Shown one piece after another: positions 30,237-39,238 of a DNA stretch of 64,000 nucleotides. Under the pieces are notes generated by a model that ran no database searches, had not been told where the DNA came from, and worked only from the letters and a program-made list of their open reading frames with translations. How positions within the stretch are numbered: position 1 is the first letter of the stretch; the number at the start of each line of letters is the position of its first letter. A program made the translations under genes and the position numbers. The DNA is from Veillonellales bacterium. Its GTDB lineage: Bacteria > Bacillota > Negativicutes > JAAYSF01. The DNA lies in the NCBI GenBank assembly GCA_039680175.1, contig JBDKTO010000089.1, positions 1 through 64,000 on the forward strand, read 5' to 3'.

Positions 30237-31134
30237 ACAGGCACGAGGCCTGGGGAGAGGACTGGAAGCCTTATTTTCCACCGCGGCTGCGGCAGAAGAG
30301 GATCAGGATCAGGTCAGCGGAATCTCTGTTCAGGAAATCGTCCCCAATCAGTTTCAACCACGGCGTGTGTTTGATGAAGAAGCCTTGGCTGAGCTAACCC
30401 AATCAATTCAACAATACGGCGTTTTGCAGCCAATCGTGGTTCGCCGGACACTAAAAGGTTATGAACTGGTTGCCGGAGAAAGACGCTGGCGGGCCTCTCA
30501 GAAGGCAGGGTTGTCGGTTATTCCGGCTGTTGTTCGTGAATATACCGATTCTGAGATGACGGAGATTGCCCTGATTGAAAATTTACAACGGGAAGACTTG
30601 AATCCCCTCGAAGAAGCGGCGGCTTATAAAATGCTGATGGAAAAATTCGGTCTTACTCAGGAGGAAGTCGCCCGTAAAATTGGTCGCAGTCGCTCCTTAA
30701 TTGCCAATACCCTTCGGCTGTTGAAACTGCATCCTGTTGTACAAGAATATGTTTCACGTGGAACATTATCCATGGGGCAGGTGCGGCCGCTGTTGGCCCT
30801 GGGAAACCCGGAACTTCAGCTTGAAGCGGCAGAAATGATTATAGAGGAAGATTTATCGTCACGGGATGCGGAAGAATTAGTAAAACGTATCGGTAAAACG
30901 AAACGAAAGCCTAGAACAGAGATTGTTGAAAAAGACAGAGAAATTTTTGTAGTGGAAGCTGAAGATCGGTTAAAGCTGATATTAGGGACTCAGGTAAAAA
31001 TTAAACCGGGGAAATTGAAGAGTAAAATTGAAATTGAATTTTATTCTGCCGATGATTTGGATCGAATCATTGAAGTTCTTTCCGCTCAACAGACTGCTGT
31101 TGCGACCCGGCCGCGGGGACCGATGGTTGTCTGA
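30229..31134 (+). CDS. parB: chromosome partitioning protein ParB/Spo0J
   Basis: CTP-dependent clamp that loads at parS and spreads. The 301-residue protein starts MNKQARGLGRGLEALFS (the ParA-stimulating N-terminus), then has the CTPase boxes (IVPNQFQPRRVF, VAGERRWRASQKAG, LIENLQREDLNPLEEA) and a helix-turn-helix (TQEEVARKIGRSRSLIANTLRLL). The start is ATG 30229 after GAGAGAGGTG. It is a paralogue of noc about 5 kb away. Confidence 0.97.
   Translation: MNKQARGLGRGLEALFSTAAAAEEDQDQVSGISVQEIVPNQFQPRRVFDEEALAELTQSIQQYGVLQPIVVRRTLKGYELVAGERRWRASQKAGLSVIPAVVREYTDSEMTEIALIENLQREDLNPLEEAAAYKMLMEKFGLTQEEVARKIGRSRSLIANTLRLLKLHPVVQEYVSRGTLSMGQVRPLLALGNPELQLEAAEMIIEEDLSSRDAEELVKRIGKTKRKPRTEIVEKDREIFVVEAEDRLKLILGTQVKIKPGKLKSKIEIEFYSADDLDRIIEVLSAQQTAVATRPRGPMVV
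30750..30765. other. parS site inside parB
   Basis: TGTTTCACGTGGAACA differs from the consensus TGTTTCACGTGAAACA at one base. It lies in the parB reading frame, as in Bacillus spo0J, about 12 kb from oriC. Confidence 0.85.
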
Positions 31135-31137
31135 AAA

Positions 31138-31153
31138 AGTTTCACGTGAAACA
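31138..31153. other. parS site after parB
   Basis: AGTTTCACGTGAAACA, one base off the parS consensus (first position), starts 4 bp after the parB stop. Confidence 0.85.
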
Positions 31154-31180
31154 TTGCTGGTTGAACCGAGGTGAAATTTT

Positions 31181-32563
31181 ATGCGCTGGGAAAAAGATTT
31201 GTTAGGCCGGCGCCAAGTACCGGACGATGTCTACTATGGGATTCATACCTTACGGGCCGTAGAAAATTTTCCCTTATCAGGGCAGAGGGTGAATCCTCGT
31301 TTGATTGCCGCCATAGCTCTCATCAAGAAAACTGCGGCAGAAGTGAACCGGGATTTAGGCTATTTGCCGGAAAATGTTGCTAACGCCATTATTCAGGCTG
31401 CGGATGAAATAGCAGCCGGAAAGTGGTCGGAGCAATTTGTAACCGATGCGCTGCAGGGCGGTGCCGGTACATCAACCAATATGAATGTAAATGAAGTCGT
31501 AGCCAATCGGGCTATTGAAATTCTAGGCGGCAAGCGGGGAGAGTATGAATTGGTGCATCCACTGAATCATGTCAATTTGCACCAATCGACAAATGATGTT
31601 TATCCCACTGCCTTGCGGTTGGCCGCTATTTGGCTGCTGGAACCGCTAAACAGCGGCTGTGCGGCGCTGCAGCAGGCACTGCAGGATAAAGAAGCGGAAT
31701 TTTCCGGAATTATTAAGGTCGGGCGAACCGAAATGCAGGATGCGGTGCCGATTACGCTGGGGCAGGAATTCAGTGCTTATGCCGGGTGCATTGGCCGGGA
31801 TCGCTGGCGGCTGTATAAAGTGGAGGAGCGTCTCAGACAGGTGAATCTGGGAGGAACTGCGGTAGGAACAGGTTTAAATGCTCCGAAAAAATATATCTAT
31901 ATGGTCAATGACCGGCTGCGCAATTATGCCAAGGTGGGATTGGCCCGGGCGGAAAACATGATTGATGTCACGCAAAATACCGACGTATTTGTCGAGGTAT
32001 CCGGTTTGTTAAAAGCACTGGCAGTCAATCTGGCTAAAATTGCCAATGATTTGCGGCTTTTGTCCTCCGGGCCCCGGGCCGGGTTTGGCGAGATACGCTT
32101 ACCGGAGCGCCAGGCGGGTTCGTCGATTATGCCGGGAAAAGTGAATCCTATTATTCCTGAGGCAGTAAATCAGGCCTCATTCCAGATTATGGCTTCTGAT
32201 TTGGCAATAACCCTGGCGGCCCAGGCCGGACAATTGGAACTGAATGCATTTTTGCCATTGATTGCCCATCATTTGCTGGGAAGTTTAGAATTACTAGTGA
32301 ATAGTATAGACATGTTTACTAAGTATTGCATAAAGGATATTGGGGCGCAGTCGGAGCAATGCCGGCTATCACTGGAAAATAGCTTGGTTGCGGTTACGGC
32401 ACTAACGCCTCATATTGGCTATGATGCAGCTACGCAGATTGCCCGGGATGCTGTTGTTAGCGGCAAGACGGTTCGTCAGGTCGTCGAAGCTAAAAGAATT
32501 TTAACGCCTCAGCAATTGGACGGAATATTAGATCCGCAAAATATGACTCGGCCGGGGAAATAG
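31181..32563 (+). CDS. aspA: aspartate ammonia-lyase
   Basis: Converts aspartate to fumarate and ammonia. The 460-residue protein has the fumarase/aspartase signature GSSIMPGKVNPIIPEA near residue 310 and TSTNMNVNEV near residue 105. It lies 37 bp before hydF. An aspartase next to hydF is also seen in other anaerobes; fumarate could be used as electron sink. Aspartase and the asparaginase and dicarboxylate carrier at 61-64 kb would form one pathway. Confidence 0.92.
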   Translation: MRWEKDLLGRRQVPDDVYYGIHTLRAVENFPLSGQRVNPRLIAAIALIKKTAAEVNRDLGYLPENVANAIIQAADEIAAGKWSEQFVTDALQGGAGTSTNMNVNEVVANRAIEILGGKRGEYELVHPLNHVNLHQSTNDVYPTALRLAAIWLLEPLNSGCAALQQALQDKEAEFSGIIKVGRTEMQDAVPITLGQEFSAYAGCIGRDRWRLYKVEERLRQVNLGGTAVGTGLNAPKKYIYMVNDRLRNYAKVGLARAENMIDVTQNTDVFVEVSGLLKALAVNLAKIANDLRLLSSGPRAGFGEIRLPERQAGSSIMPGKVNPIIPEAVNQASFQIMASDLAITLAAQAGQLELNAFLPLIAHHLLGSLELLVNSIDMFTKYCIKDIGAQSEQCRLSLENSLVAVTALTPHIGYDAATQIARDAVVSGKTVRQVVEAKRILTPQQLDGILDPQNMTRPGK

Positions 32564-32599
32564 CCGCGGAGGAATGATAGCCGTAAGGAGGGATAAAGG

Positions 32600-33823
32600 A
32601 TGCAAGATACACCGAAAGGCGGCAGATTGCATATTGCAATTTTTGGCCGGCGAAACGCCGGAAAGTCCAGCCTGATAAATGCTTTGACCAGTCAGGATAT
32701 AGCTTTAGTATCCGACGTACCGGGGACAACAACCGATCCGGTATACAAGGCGATGGAAATACTGCCCGTCGGTCCGGTGATGATCATTGATACTGCCGGC
32801 ATTGATGATGTGGGTGAACTGGGAACGCTGCGGATTGAGCGAACGATGCAGGTATTGCATAAGGCAGACGAGGCGCTTCTGGTTATTGATCCGGCAGCCG
32901 GTATTACTTCTTATGAGAGAAAGTTGATTGCCGATATTCGCCACCGGAACGTACCTCTTATTGGCCTTGTCAATAAAAGTGATATTGTGTCAATTAACGA
33001 GGAAACAGTAAGAAAATGGCAGCAAGCGACCGGACTGGACTTGTTATTGGTGAGTGCTAAAACGAAACAGGGAATAGAGGAAGTTAAGCAGCAGATTATT
33101 GCTAAAGCGCCGGACAATTGGGATGGTCCGCCGATTATCGGTGATCTGATCAATGCCGGTGATACGGTGGTGCTGGTCGTACCGATTGATCTGGCAGCGC
33201 CGAAAGGGCGGCTGATATTGCCTCAGGTTCAGACGATCCGTGATGTTCTGGACCATGATGCTTACAGTATTGTAGTAAAAGAACGGGAGCTGAAGGAAGC
33301 CCTGGATCAGTTAAGGCAGCTGCCGAAACTGGTTGTTACCGACTCTCAGGAATTTTTAAAAGTGGCAGCCGATACACCGCCAGAGGTACAGCTTACTTCT
33401 TTTTCCATTCTGTTTGCCCGTCATAAAGGCGATCTGGAAACACTGGTGGCCGGGGCCAGGGCCATTGATAGCTTGAAACCGGGAGATCGGGTGCTGATTG
33501 CCGAGGGCTGTACTCATCATCGTCAGGCAGACGACATCGGACAAGTAAAGATTCCCCGGTGGCTGCGGCAAATGGTGGGAGGAGAACTGGAGTTTGAATG
33601 GGTGTCGGGAGGAACATTTCCGCCGGACTTGCAGCAATACCAACTAATTGTTCATTGCGGCGCTTGCATGCTGAACCGCCGGGAAATGCTATACCGGTTA
33701 TCCCAGGCCCGACTGATGAAAGTGCCGATTGTAAATTACGGGGTATTAATTGCTTATGTCCATGGCATCTTGCATCGGGCTTTAATGCCGTTTCCTTTGG
33801 CGCAGATGATTTTGGAAGAGTGA
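32600..33823 (+). CDS. hydF: [FeFe]-hydrogenase maturation GTPase HydF
   Basis: Scaffold on which the 2Fe subcluster of [FeFe]-hydrogenase is assembled. The 407-residue protein has a GTPase domain (GRRNAGKSSLINAL, DTAGIDDVG, NKSD), a dimerisation domain and the C-terminal iron-sulfur ligands in EGCTHHRQ and VHCGACMLNRRE. It starts at ATG 32600 after AAGGAGGG. The partner genes hydE and hydG are not in this window. Confidence 0.95.
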   Translation: MQDTPKGGRLHIAIFGRRNAGKSSLINALTSQDIALVSDVPGTTTDPVYKAMEILPVGPVMIIDTAGIDDVGELGTLRIERTMQVLHKADEALLVIDPAAGITSYERKLIADIRHRNVPLIGLVNKSDIVSINEETVRKWQQATGLDLLLVSAKTKQGIEEVKQQIIAKAPDNWDGPPIIGDLINAGDTVVLVVPIDLAAPKGRLILPQVQTIRDVLDHDAYSIVVKERELKEALDQLRQLPKLVVTDSQEFLKVAADTPPEVQLTSFSILFARHKGDLETLVAGARAIDSLKPGDRVLIAEGCTHHRQADDIGQVKIPRWLRQMVGGELEFEWVSGGTFPPDLQQYQLIVHCGACMLNRREMLYRLSQARLMKVPIVNYGVLIAYVHGILHRALMPFPLAQMILEE

Positions 33824-33869
33824 TGGATAATGGAGAAGAAAGCGGGATTTCCGGAAGGGATGATATAGG

Positions 33870-34550
33870 ATGAAGGGGACATTGGTTAATGTGGTAACGA
33901 TATTAGTGGGATCCTCCGCCGGACTGCTGCTGAAAAGTGGAATTCCTTCAAAATATCAGGATATTCTTATGCAGGGCATGGCGCTTTCGGTTGGTTTAAT
34001 TGGTTTACAAATGGCATTAAAGACACAAAATATACTGATTGTCATTATAAGTATGGGTTTGGGCGCCGTTATCGGCGAAGCGCTGAATATTGACCGGTGG
34101 CTCAACCGGCTGGGGGAATGCCTGACAAGTCGGCTGGGGGGAAGGTATGGTGATGTGGGGCAGGGGTTTATTACTGCTACTTTGGTGTTTTGTATCGGCG
34201 CAATGGCTATTGTTGGCTCGATACAGGACGGATTAACCGGTGATGCCGGCACACTTTATGCCAAATCCATAATTGACGGAATTGCAGCGGCAGTATTTGC
34301 TTCCGGTATGGGAATCGGAGTAGCTTTTTCCAGCTTATCCGTTCTGGTGTATCAGGGGGGGATTACTTTATTGGCCGGAGCGCTGGGGCCGGTTCTAAGT
34401 GATAGGGCTATTGTTGAGATGACAGCAGTCGGCGGGCTGCTGATTGTTGCCATCAGCTTGCTAATGTTAAAGATTCATACCATCAAAGTTGCTAATTTAT
34501 TGCCGGCTATTCCGCTGGCAGCCGTAATCGCCATTTTTTGGCCGGCATGA
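33870..34550 (+). CDS. DUF554 membrane protein
   Basis: A 226-residue protein with about seven membrane spans and the DUF554 start (MKGTLVNVVTILVGSSAGLLL). Glycine-rich conserved segments IGAMAIVGSIQDGLTGD are visible. Function is unknown in the family. It follows hydF by 46 bp, perhaps in the same transcript. Confidence 0.85.
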   Translation: MKGTLVNVVTILVGSSAGLLLKSGIPSKYQDILMQGMALSVGLIGLQMALKTQNILIVIISMGLGAVIGEALNIDRWLNRLGECLTSRLGGRYGDVGQGFITATLVFCIGAMAIVGSIQDGLTGDAGTLYAKSIIDGIAAAVFASGMGIGVAFSSLSVLVYQGGITLLAGALGPVLSDRAIVEMTAVGGLLIVAISLLMLKIHTIKVANLLPAIPLAAVIAIFWPA

Positions 34551-34585
34551 TAAGGAAAATGCTGGAGAGAGAAAGGTAGGATACC

Positions 34586-35104
34586 ATGAATTATTTGGTT
34601 CAATTCTCAGCTTTAGTTATGGCCAACTTGCAGTATGTGTTATTGGCAATGACGGCTATGATTTTTTTGGCACTTATTATTTTTATTCATATTAATATTA
34701 AGCTGTCCCGAATGAATCGCCGCTATCGCAAAATGATGCAGGGCATGGAAGGAGCGAATTTGGAGCGATTGTTAACAGATCATATTGAAGAAGTTCGACA
34801 GGCTATGGTCAAAATTGATTCGGCGGCGGCGGCATATAATGCTATCGTAAAAACGCTGCAGCATTGTGTGCAAAAAATGGGAATTGTTCGCTTTAATGCT
34901 TTTGAAGATACCGGCAGCGATTTAAGTTATGCGATTGCCTTACTGGATTCGGCTGACAACGGGATCGTTTTGTCCAGCATTTTTGGCAGAAATGAGTCCC
35001 GATCTTACGCCAAGCCCGTCATCAACGGTCAGTCTTCTTATTTTTTGACGGAAGAAGAAAAGCAGGCACTACAGCAGGCAATGGGAAAAAAATCTTTTTC
35101 TTAG
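34586..35104 (+). CDS. DUF4446 protein with one membrane anchor
   Basis: A 172-residue protein with an N-terminal membrane span (about 10-37) and a cytoplasmic part with the DUF4446 core (VRFNAFEDTGSDLSYAIALLDSADNGIVLSSIFGRNESRSYAKPV). It is commonly located near parB in Firmicutes. Function unknown. Confidence 0.85.
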   Translation: MNYLVQFSALVMANLQYVLLAMTAMIFLALIIFIHINIKLSRMNRRYRKMMQGMEGANLERLLTDHIEEVRQAMVKIDSAAAAYNAIVKTLQHCVQKMGIVRFNAFEDTGSDLSYAIALLDSADNGIVLSSIFGRNESRSYAKPVINGQSSYFLTEEEKQALQQAMGKKSFS

Positions 35105-35173
35105 CAGGAATTTTAGCAAGGGGGGCCGAATAAAGAAATAGATTAACATTTTTTCCCAAAGGAGGGATCGTTA

Positions 35174-36103
35174 TTGGTATCAAAATTGCAAAGGCCGGAT
35201 CGAAGAGAATATACGCTAATAATTGTTCCGCACCGAGGGCAGGCTGTACGCAGTATTCGAATTCCAATTCGAATGGTTAAAATTGGGTTAGCGGCTTTAT
35301 GTGCGGTGCTTTTTATTGTGGCAGGAACATTTGTAAATTATCAGCACACTGTCAGTGCGGCAAATTCCGAGAAGGCCGAACTGGAACGATTGCGGCAGGT
35401 TAATGACGATCAGGGGCAGCAACTGGAGGAGCTGGGACAAGCCACGGCAGCCCTCCAGCAGGATATGAATCGGCTGGATGCCCTGGATAATGAAATCAGG
35501 CGGCTCGTAAACAGTGACGAAGCCAGCGGGGCTTCCCGGGGCGGGATTGTGCGGTCGAACAGCGGACTGTACCACGGCCAGGGCGGGCCGATGGTAACGC
35601 CGAGCGTGCAGGATCTTACCAAGCTGGTTCGGGAATTGCAGCAGGGAGTGCAGGCTCGCGAGGCGAGTCTTACTTCATTGCGGGATGCAGTGGCGGCACA
35701 ACAGGTTCGTTTGGCGGCGACGCCTTCGATTTGGCCGGCAGGAGGGGATGTAACTTCCCGGTTCGGTTGGCGGAGTTCGCCCTGGGGCAGGGGCAGTGAC
35801 TGGCATCCGGGCATTGATATTGCCAACAGTGCAGGTACGCCGATCGTTGCAACGGCAGACGGGATTGTGACAGAAAGCGGTTGGAATAGCGGCGGCTACG
35901 GCAATATGGTTCAAATTGATCATGGTAACGGCATTGTTACTATTTATGGACATACTTCGCAAGTGTTGGTCAGTCGGGGGATGCAAGTAAAAAAAGGGGA
36001 AGTAATCGCCTATATGGGCAGCACTGGGCTGAGCACCGGTTCTCATGTTCACTATGAAGTGCGGGTGAACGGCACGGCGGTGAATCCAGCCAGCTTTCTG
36101 TAG
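35174..36103 (+). CDS. M23 family murein endopeptidase with coiled coil
   Basis: A 309-residue protein with a membrane anchor (about 35-58), a coiled-coil stalk (65-110 and 155-180) and a C-terminal M23/LytM domain. Zinc ligands are visible in WHPGIDIANSAGTP (H, D) and HVHYEVRVNG (HxH). It should cut peptide cross-links of the cell wall outside the membrane. TTG start at 35174 after GGAGGG. It may work with the next gene, a bactofilin, as in other bacteria where M23 peptidases and bactofilins are paired. Confidence 0.9.
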   Translation: MVSKLQRPDRREYTLIIVPHRGQAVRSIRIPIRMVKIGLAALCAVLFIVAGTFVNYQHTVSAANSEKAELERLRQVNDDQGQQLEELGQATAALQQDMNRLDALDNEIRRLVNSDEASGASRGGIVRSNSGLYHGQGGPMVTPSVQDLTKLVRELQQGVQAREASLTSLRDAVAAQQVRLAATPSIWPAGGDVTSRFGWRSSPWGRGSDWHPGIDIANSAGTPIVATADGIVTESGWNSGGYGNMVQIDHGNGIVTIYGHTSQVLVSRGMQVKKGEVIAYMGSTGLSTGSHVHYEVRVNGTAVNPASFL

Positions 36104-36146
36104 CTGTTGTTCTAATGACGAGATTTATCGGAAAGGCGTGGAAGGT

Positions 36147-36518
36147 ATGTTTGGTAGAAAGCAGGATGCGGGTTTTAGCGAGAATGTAGCAACGATAATC
36201 GGCAGGGAGACTGAGTTCAAAGGCACGCTTACAGCTAAAGGATCCATTCGGGTTGAGGGGCAGCTGGAAGGGGAAGTGGTATCTTCCGGTCATTTGGTTA
36301 TTGGCGAAACAGGTATGGTGAAAGCAAATATCCAGGCTCAAGCGGCTATTTTTGCCGGAACGGTTATCGGCAATGTAACAGCATCAGGGCAATTGGAGCT
36401 TTTGCCGACCGCTAAATTATACGGGGATATTACCGTGGGTTCGTTGGTAATTGGCGAAGGGGCGTTGTTTAAAGGCGCTTGCGTAATGCGTCAGGAAAAT
36501 CAGCAACAGGCCGACTAG
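36147..36518 (+). CDS. bactofilin
   Basis: A 123-residue bactofilin (polymer-forming cytoskeletal protein) with the central beta-helix core (TIIGRETEFKGTLTAKGSIRVEGQLEGEV ... SGQLELLPTAKLYGDIT). Bactofilins scaffold cell-wall enzymes. ATG 36147 is used; a GTG at 36138 is too close to the ribosome-binding site. It follows an M23 peptidase. Confidence 0.9.
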   Translation: MFGRKQDAGFSENVATIIGRETEFKGTLTAKGSIRVEGQLEGEVVSSGHLVIGETGMVKANIQAQAAIFAGTVIGNVTASGQLELLPTAKLYGDITVGSLVIGEGALFKGACVMRQENQQQAD

Positions 36519-36588
36519 CTTATTTTTGTTCGCGTAAAATGGATACATTCCTCCGGTTTTGGCAATGATAAGGCCGGAGGTGTAATAT

Positions 36589-36825
36589 ATGCAAGGAATT
36601 ATCGCAGTGGAAAGAAATCTGAGCAAATTGATGGAGGCCTTGGAAACGGAAGGCTATGATGTTGTGGATTTGGATCACGTAAACATGGATACGGTGGATG
36701 CTGTTATTGTCAGCGGGGCTGATATCAATCTGATGAACATGCAGGATATCCATACGAACGTGCCGGTTATTCATGCGGCAGGGAAGTCGTCAGATGAAAT
36801 ACTGGAAGAACTTGAGCGGCTGTAA
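36589..36825 (+). CDS. UPF0180 (YkuS) family protein
   Basis: A 78-residue protein matching YkuS/UPF0180 (IIAVERNLSKLMEALETEGYDVVDLD). Function unknown; common in spore formers. RBS GGAGGTG upstream. Confidence 0.85.
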   Translation: MQGIIAVERNLSKLMEALETEGYDVVDLDHVNMDTVDAVIVSGADINLMNMQDIHTNVPVIHAAGKSSDEILEELERL

Positions 36826-36870
36826 TAAACAAAGCCAGGACTCGACGGCAGAGTCCTGGCTTTGTTTATT
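36824..36870. terminator. bidirectional terminator between ykuS-like and yyaC
   Basis: A perfect 20-bp stem (36824-36843 / 36851-36870) with a 7-nt loop and terminal A/T runs lies between convergent genes. Confidence 0.9.
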
Positions 36871-36905
36871 CCTTATCGTGTACAAGCCATGAGCTAACAA
36901 ATTCC

Positions 36906-37472
36906 TCAGGAACGTAATCCGAAGCAAAGGCCATGGGCAATGGTATCTGCCATTTTGATGACAAGACTTAAGCGGGTGCTTTGCAGCACCAGGTGTTCCA
37001 TAAAACCGCCGACATTGACAATTCCGGTGATATAAGCATTGCCCACCGGCGGCAGATTCTTATTTACAGCGGCCCCCGGCTTTACCGGGCCGCGGCCTAA
37101 GGAAACGCAGCCGATGTTTTCCAATTTTCCCAGGCAGGCATCAACGGCTAAAATAAAGGGCTGCACAGGAGAAGAGCGGATCTCTTCCAGGGCATGGGAT
37201 AAATTTGTGGCATGTACCGGTTGATCCAGGGTCCCATAGACTTTAAAGTCTACATTTAAAGTCTGCAGTTTGCTGCCGGTTAAAGGGCCTAAGGCATCGC
37301 CGGTAGAGCGGTCAGTGCCAATGCACAGTACGATGATGTCCTGACCGGCTGCTGCCGCTTCCTGTGACAGCGTTCGTACATGGAAAGCAATGTCATACAG
37401 GGTATGGGGCCGGTCAATATTGAATTTTAATTCAGGCAGAGACTTGGGGAAGGAAAGTAAATTATTCAGCAT
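36906..37472 (-). CDS. yyaC: spore protease YyaC
   Basis: A 188-residue protein of the YyaC family, related to the germination protease fold (IVLCIGTDRSTGDALGPLTG; ILAVDACLG; VGNAYITGIVNVGGFMEHLVLQSTRL). Found only in spore formers, and in Bacillus also close to parB. Supports a sporulating host. Confidence 0.92.
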   Translation of the reverse strand: MLNNLLSFPKSLPELKFNIDRPHTLYDIAFHVRTLSQEAAAAGQDIIVLCIGTDRSTGDALGPLTGSKLQTLNVDFKVYGTLDQPVHATNLSHALEEIRSSPVQPFILAVDACLGKLENIGCVSLGRGPVKPGAAVNKNLPPVGNAYITGIVNVGGFMEHLVLQSTRLSLVIKMADTIAHGLCFGLRS

Positions 37473-37579
37473 ACAGCGCTCCTAATGATTACATAGTATT
37501 AACAGTATGGATGAATTGGGATAATTTTATTCAATTATATTGGAATAAATTACATAATTAGGGAATAAAAGCAGCGGAA

Positions 37580-37864
37580 ATGTATGTATACCGAAAAACA
37601 ATTCAAAACATAAATCAGCTTGATCCACAAGATTTTATCAGTCAGCCTGCCATTACAGTAGCGGAATTACGGGATAGGCTTAACACTTCCCGCAAAGGGG
37701 CACTGCCGCTTTTAGGGGCCTTATATTGCATAAATATGCGGGACGGGCTGGAGGGTTTTACCGCTAAAGCCAAAAGATACGGGATTTTTCAGAATAAATT
37801 TTATTTTAATATTCATATTGACAGCATAAGTTTTCGTTTTTATAATAAGAGTTGGTTACAGTAA
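37580..37864 (+). pseudogene. SelB C-terminal winged-helix fragment
   Basis: A 94-codon frame with ITVAELRDRLNTSRKGALPLLGALYC. This closely resembles the final winged-helix domain of the selenocysteine elongation factor SelB (ITVAEFRDLLGTSRKYALPLLE type). The rest of SelB is absent, the C-terminal third has lost the similarity, and the ribosome-binding site is weak. It looks like a decayed remnant, though a short stand-alone protein cannot be excluded. Confidence 0.5.
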
Positions 37865-37934
37865 TGTATAATTACAATAGACAAACGTTTTAGTAAAAAG
37901 CAGTACCAATTGATTGTAGTGGTTGAGGCAAGAT

Positions 37935-38095
37935 AAGGAGAGTGCCTAGGGTTCCGCGCTCATTTGCTAGCGGACTGGACCAAGCGGCACAAGTGCAGTG
38001 TGGCACGCACTACACCGTGGGTATAAAAGACCCTGCGGAAGGTCCTGGAATCTGTTTCCGGTTCTTCCACAGAGTCTTTTGTTTTCTTTTTCACA
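37935..38095 (+). promoter_or_regulatory. ykkC-family riboswitch (ppGpp type suspected) with terminator
   Basis: The conserved ykkC core is visible: CTAGGGTTCCG (37947-37957), GGACTGGACC near 37972, ACACCGTGGG near 38022 and the terminal GGGTATAAAAGACCC hairpin near 38029. It is followed by a hairpin (GGAATCTGT / ACAGAGTCT type) and a T-rich tract (about 38075-38093) that would act as a terminator. The leader precedes the three-gene glutamate synthase operon. Subtype 2a RNAs bind ppGpp and are known upstream of glutamate and branched-chain amino acid genes; ligand assignment here is by context. Confidence 0.8.
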
Positions 38096-38131
38096 TGATT
38101 ACATTCTAGAAAAAATGAAGAGGTGGAAAGT

Positions 38132-39238
38132 ATGTGCAGAATTGGTGCGATTAAAAGCAAGGTGCCTTTTCACCCGTCAAAGGCGCTGTATCTCATGCTG
38201 CCGCAGCAGGAGGGACATGATAATTCCGGATTTGCTATGACGATGCAGGATTTGGCGGGAAGATTTACTCCCTATAAAGACAAACCGCTGCTGTCTCTGG
38301 CCTGTACGCAAAAAGGAGCGAAATTGGTCGAGGATTACATGGAGACAAACAATTTCCTGCCGGTACATGAATGGATACCCAAAGTGAAGCAGCAGCCGGG
38401 GCTGGACATTAAGGCAATGCCTTATTATATCTTTCGCAATTATGATTATCCTGAGCATTACGGTAATGCAACCAAGGCCGCAAAAGAAGAACTGCTGCTG
38501 AATACAAGATTGGCGCTTAGGGCGATCCTGGGAAAAAACGAGGAAGGATATGCATATTCTTTCTGGCCGGATGTTCTTACACTCAAGGAAATTGGTGATC
38601 CCAGGGATATTGCAACCTACTTTCACCTTTGGGATGACAACGGCGATATGATGGCCAGGAATATAGTCGTACAATGCCGCCAGAATACCAATTATGACAT
38701 TGTCCGCTATGCCGCCCATCCGTTCTTTTTACAGGGATATACGCTATGCGCCAATGGAGAAAACACTTTTTACACGAAAAACAAGGAATATCAAAAATCG
38801 CTGCACCGGGGTTATATCGGCTTTGAATCCGATTCCCAGAACTTTCTTTATACCTTACATTACGTACTCCATGAATTAAAATGGCCGATTAAATATTACA
38901 AGCACATTATTACACCGCTTCCGTTTGAGGAAATCAAGAGTCGTCCCGATTGTGCCGAGCTGACAGCGATTCGTCAGTCCCTGGGTCACTTGGAGATTAA
39001 CGGACCTAATACGATTATCGCGATGCTGCCTGACGGCAACATCATGACTTGCTGCGATTCGAAAAAATTGCGGCCGGTGGTAGTGGGCGGCGATGACACT
39101 ACGATGGCCATTTCCTCTGAGGTTTGTGGTATTAATACGATATTGCCGGATCGCAGCCGAGAAAATGATATCTATCCCAATGAACGGGAAATAGTCGTTA
39201 TTAACGACAGATTGGAGGTAGAGCGATGGAAACAGTAA
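38132..39238 (+). CDS. glutamate synthase glutaminase subunit (class II amidotransferase)
   Basis: A 368-residue class II glutamine amidotransferase. The true start is ATG 38132, which leaves Cys2 as the N-terminal nucleophile after removal of Met (MCRIGAIKSK). It has the family GHDNSGFA segment, and the RBS is GAGGTGG. It provides ammonia from glutamine to the synthase made by the next gene. This is the separated (archaeal-type) arrangement of GltB. Overlaps the next gene by 13 bp. Confidence 0.9.
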   Translation: MCRIGAIKSKVPFHPSKALYLMLPQQEGHDNSGFAMTMQDLAGRFTPYKDKPLLSLACTQKGAKLVEDYMETNNFLPVHEWIPKVKQQPGLDIKAMPYYIFRNYDYPEHYGNATKAAKEELLLNTRLALRAILGKNEEGYAYSFWPDVLTLKEIGDPRDIATYFHLWDDNGDMMARNIVVQCRQNTNYDIVRYAAHPFFLQGYTLCANGENTFYTKNKEYQKSLHRGYIGFESDSQNFLYTLHYVLHELKWPIKYYKHIITPLPFEEIKSRPDCAELTAIRQSLGHLEINGPNTIIAMLPDGNIMTCCDSKKLRPVVVGGDDTTMAISSEVCGINTILPDRSRENDIYPNEREIVVINDRLEVERWKQ

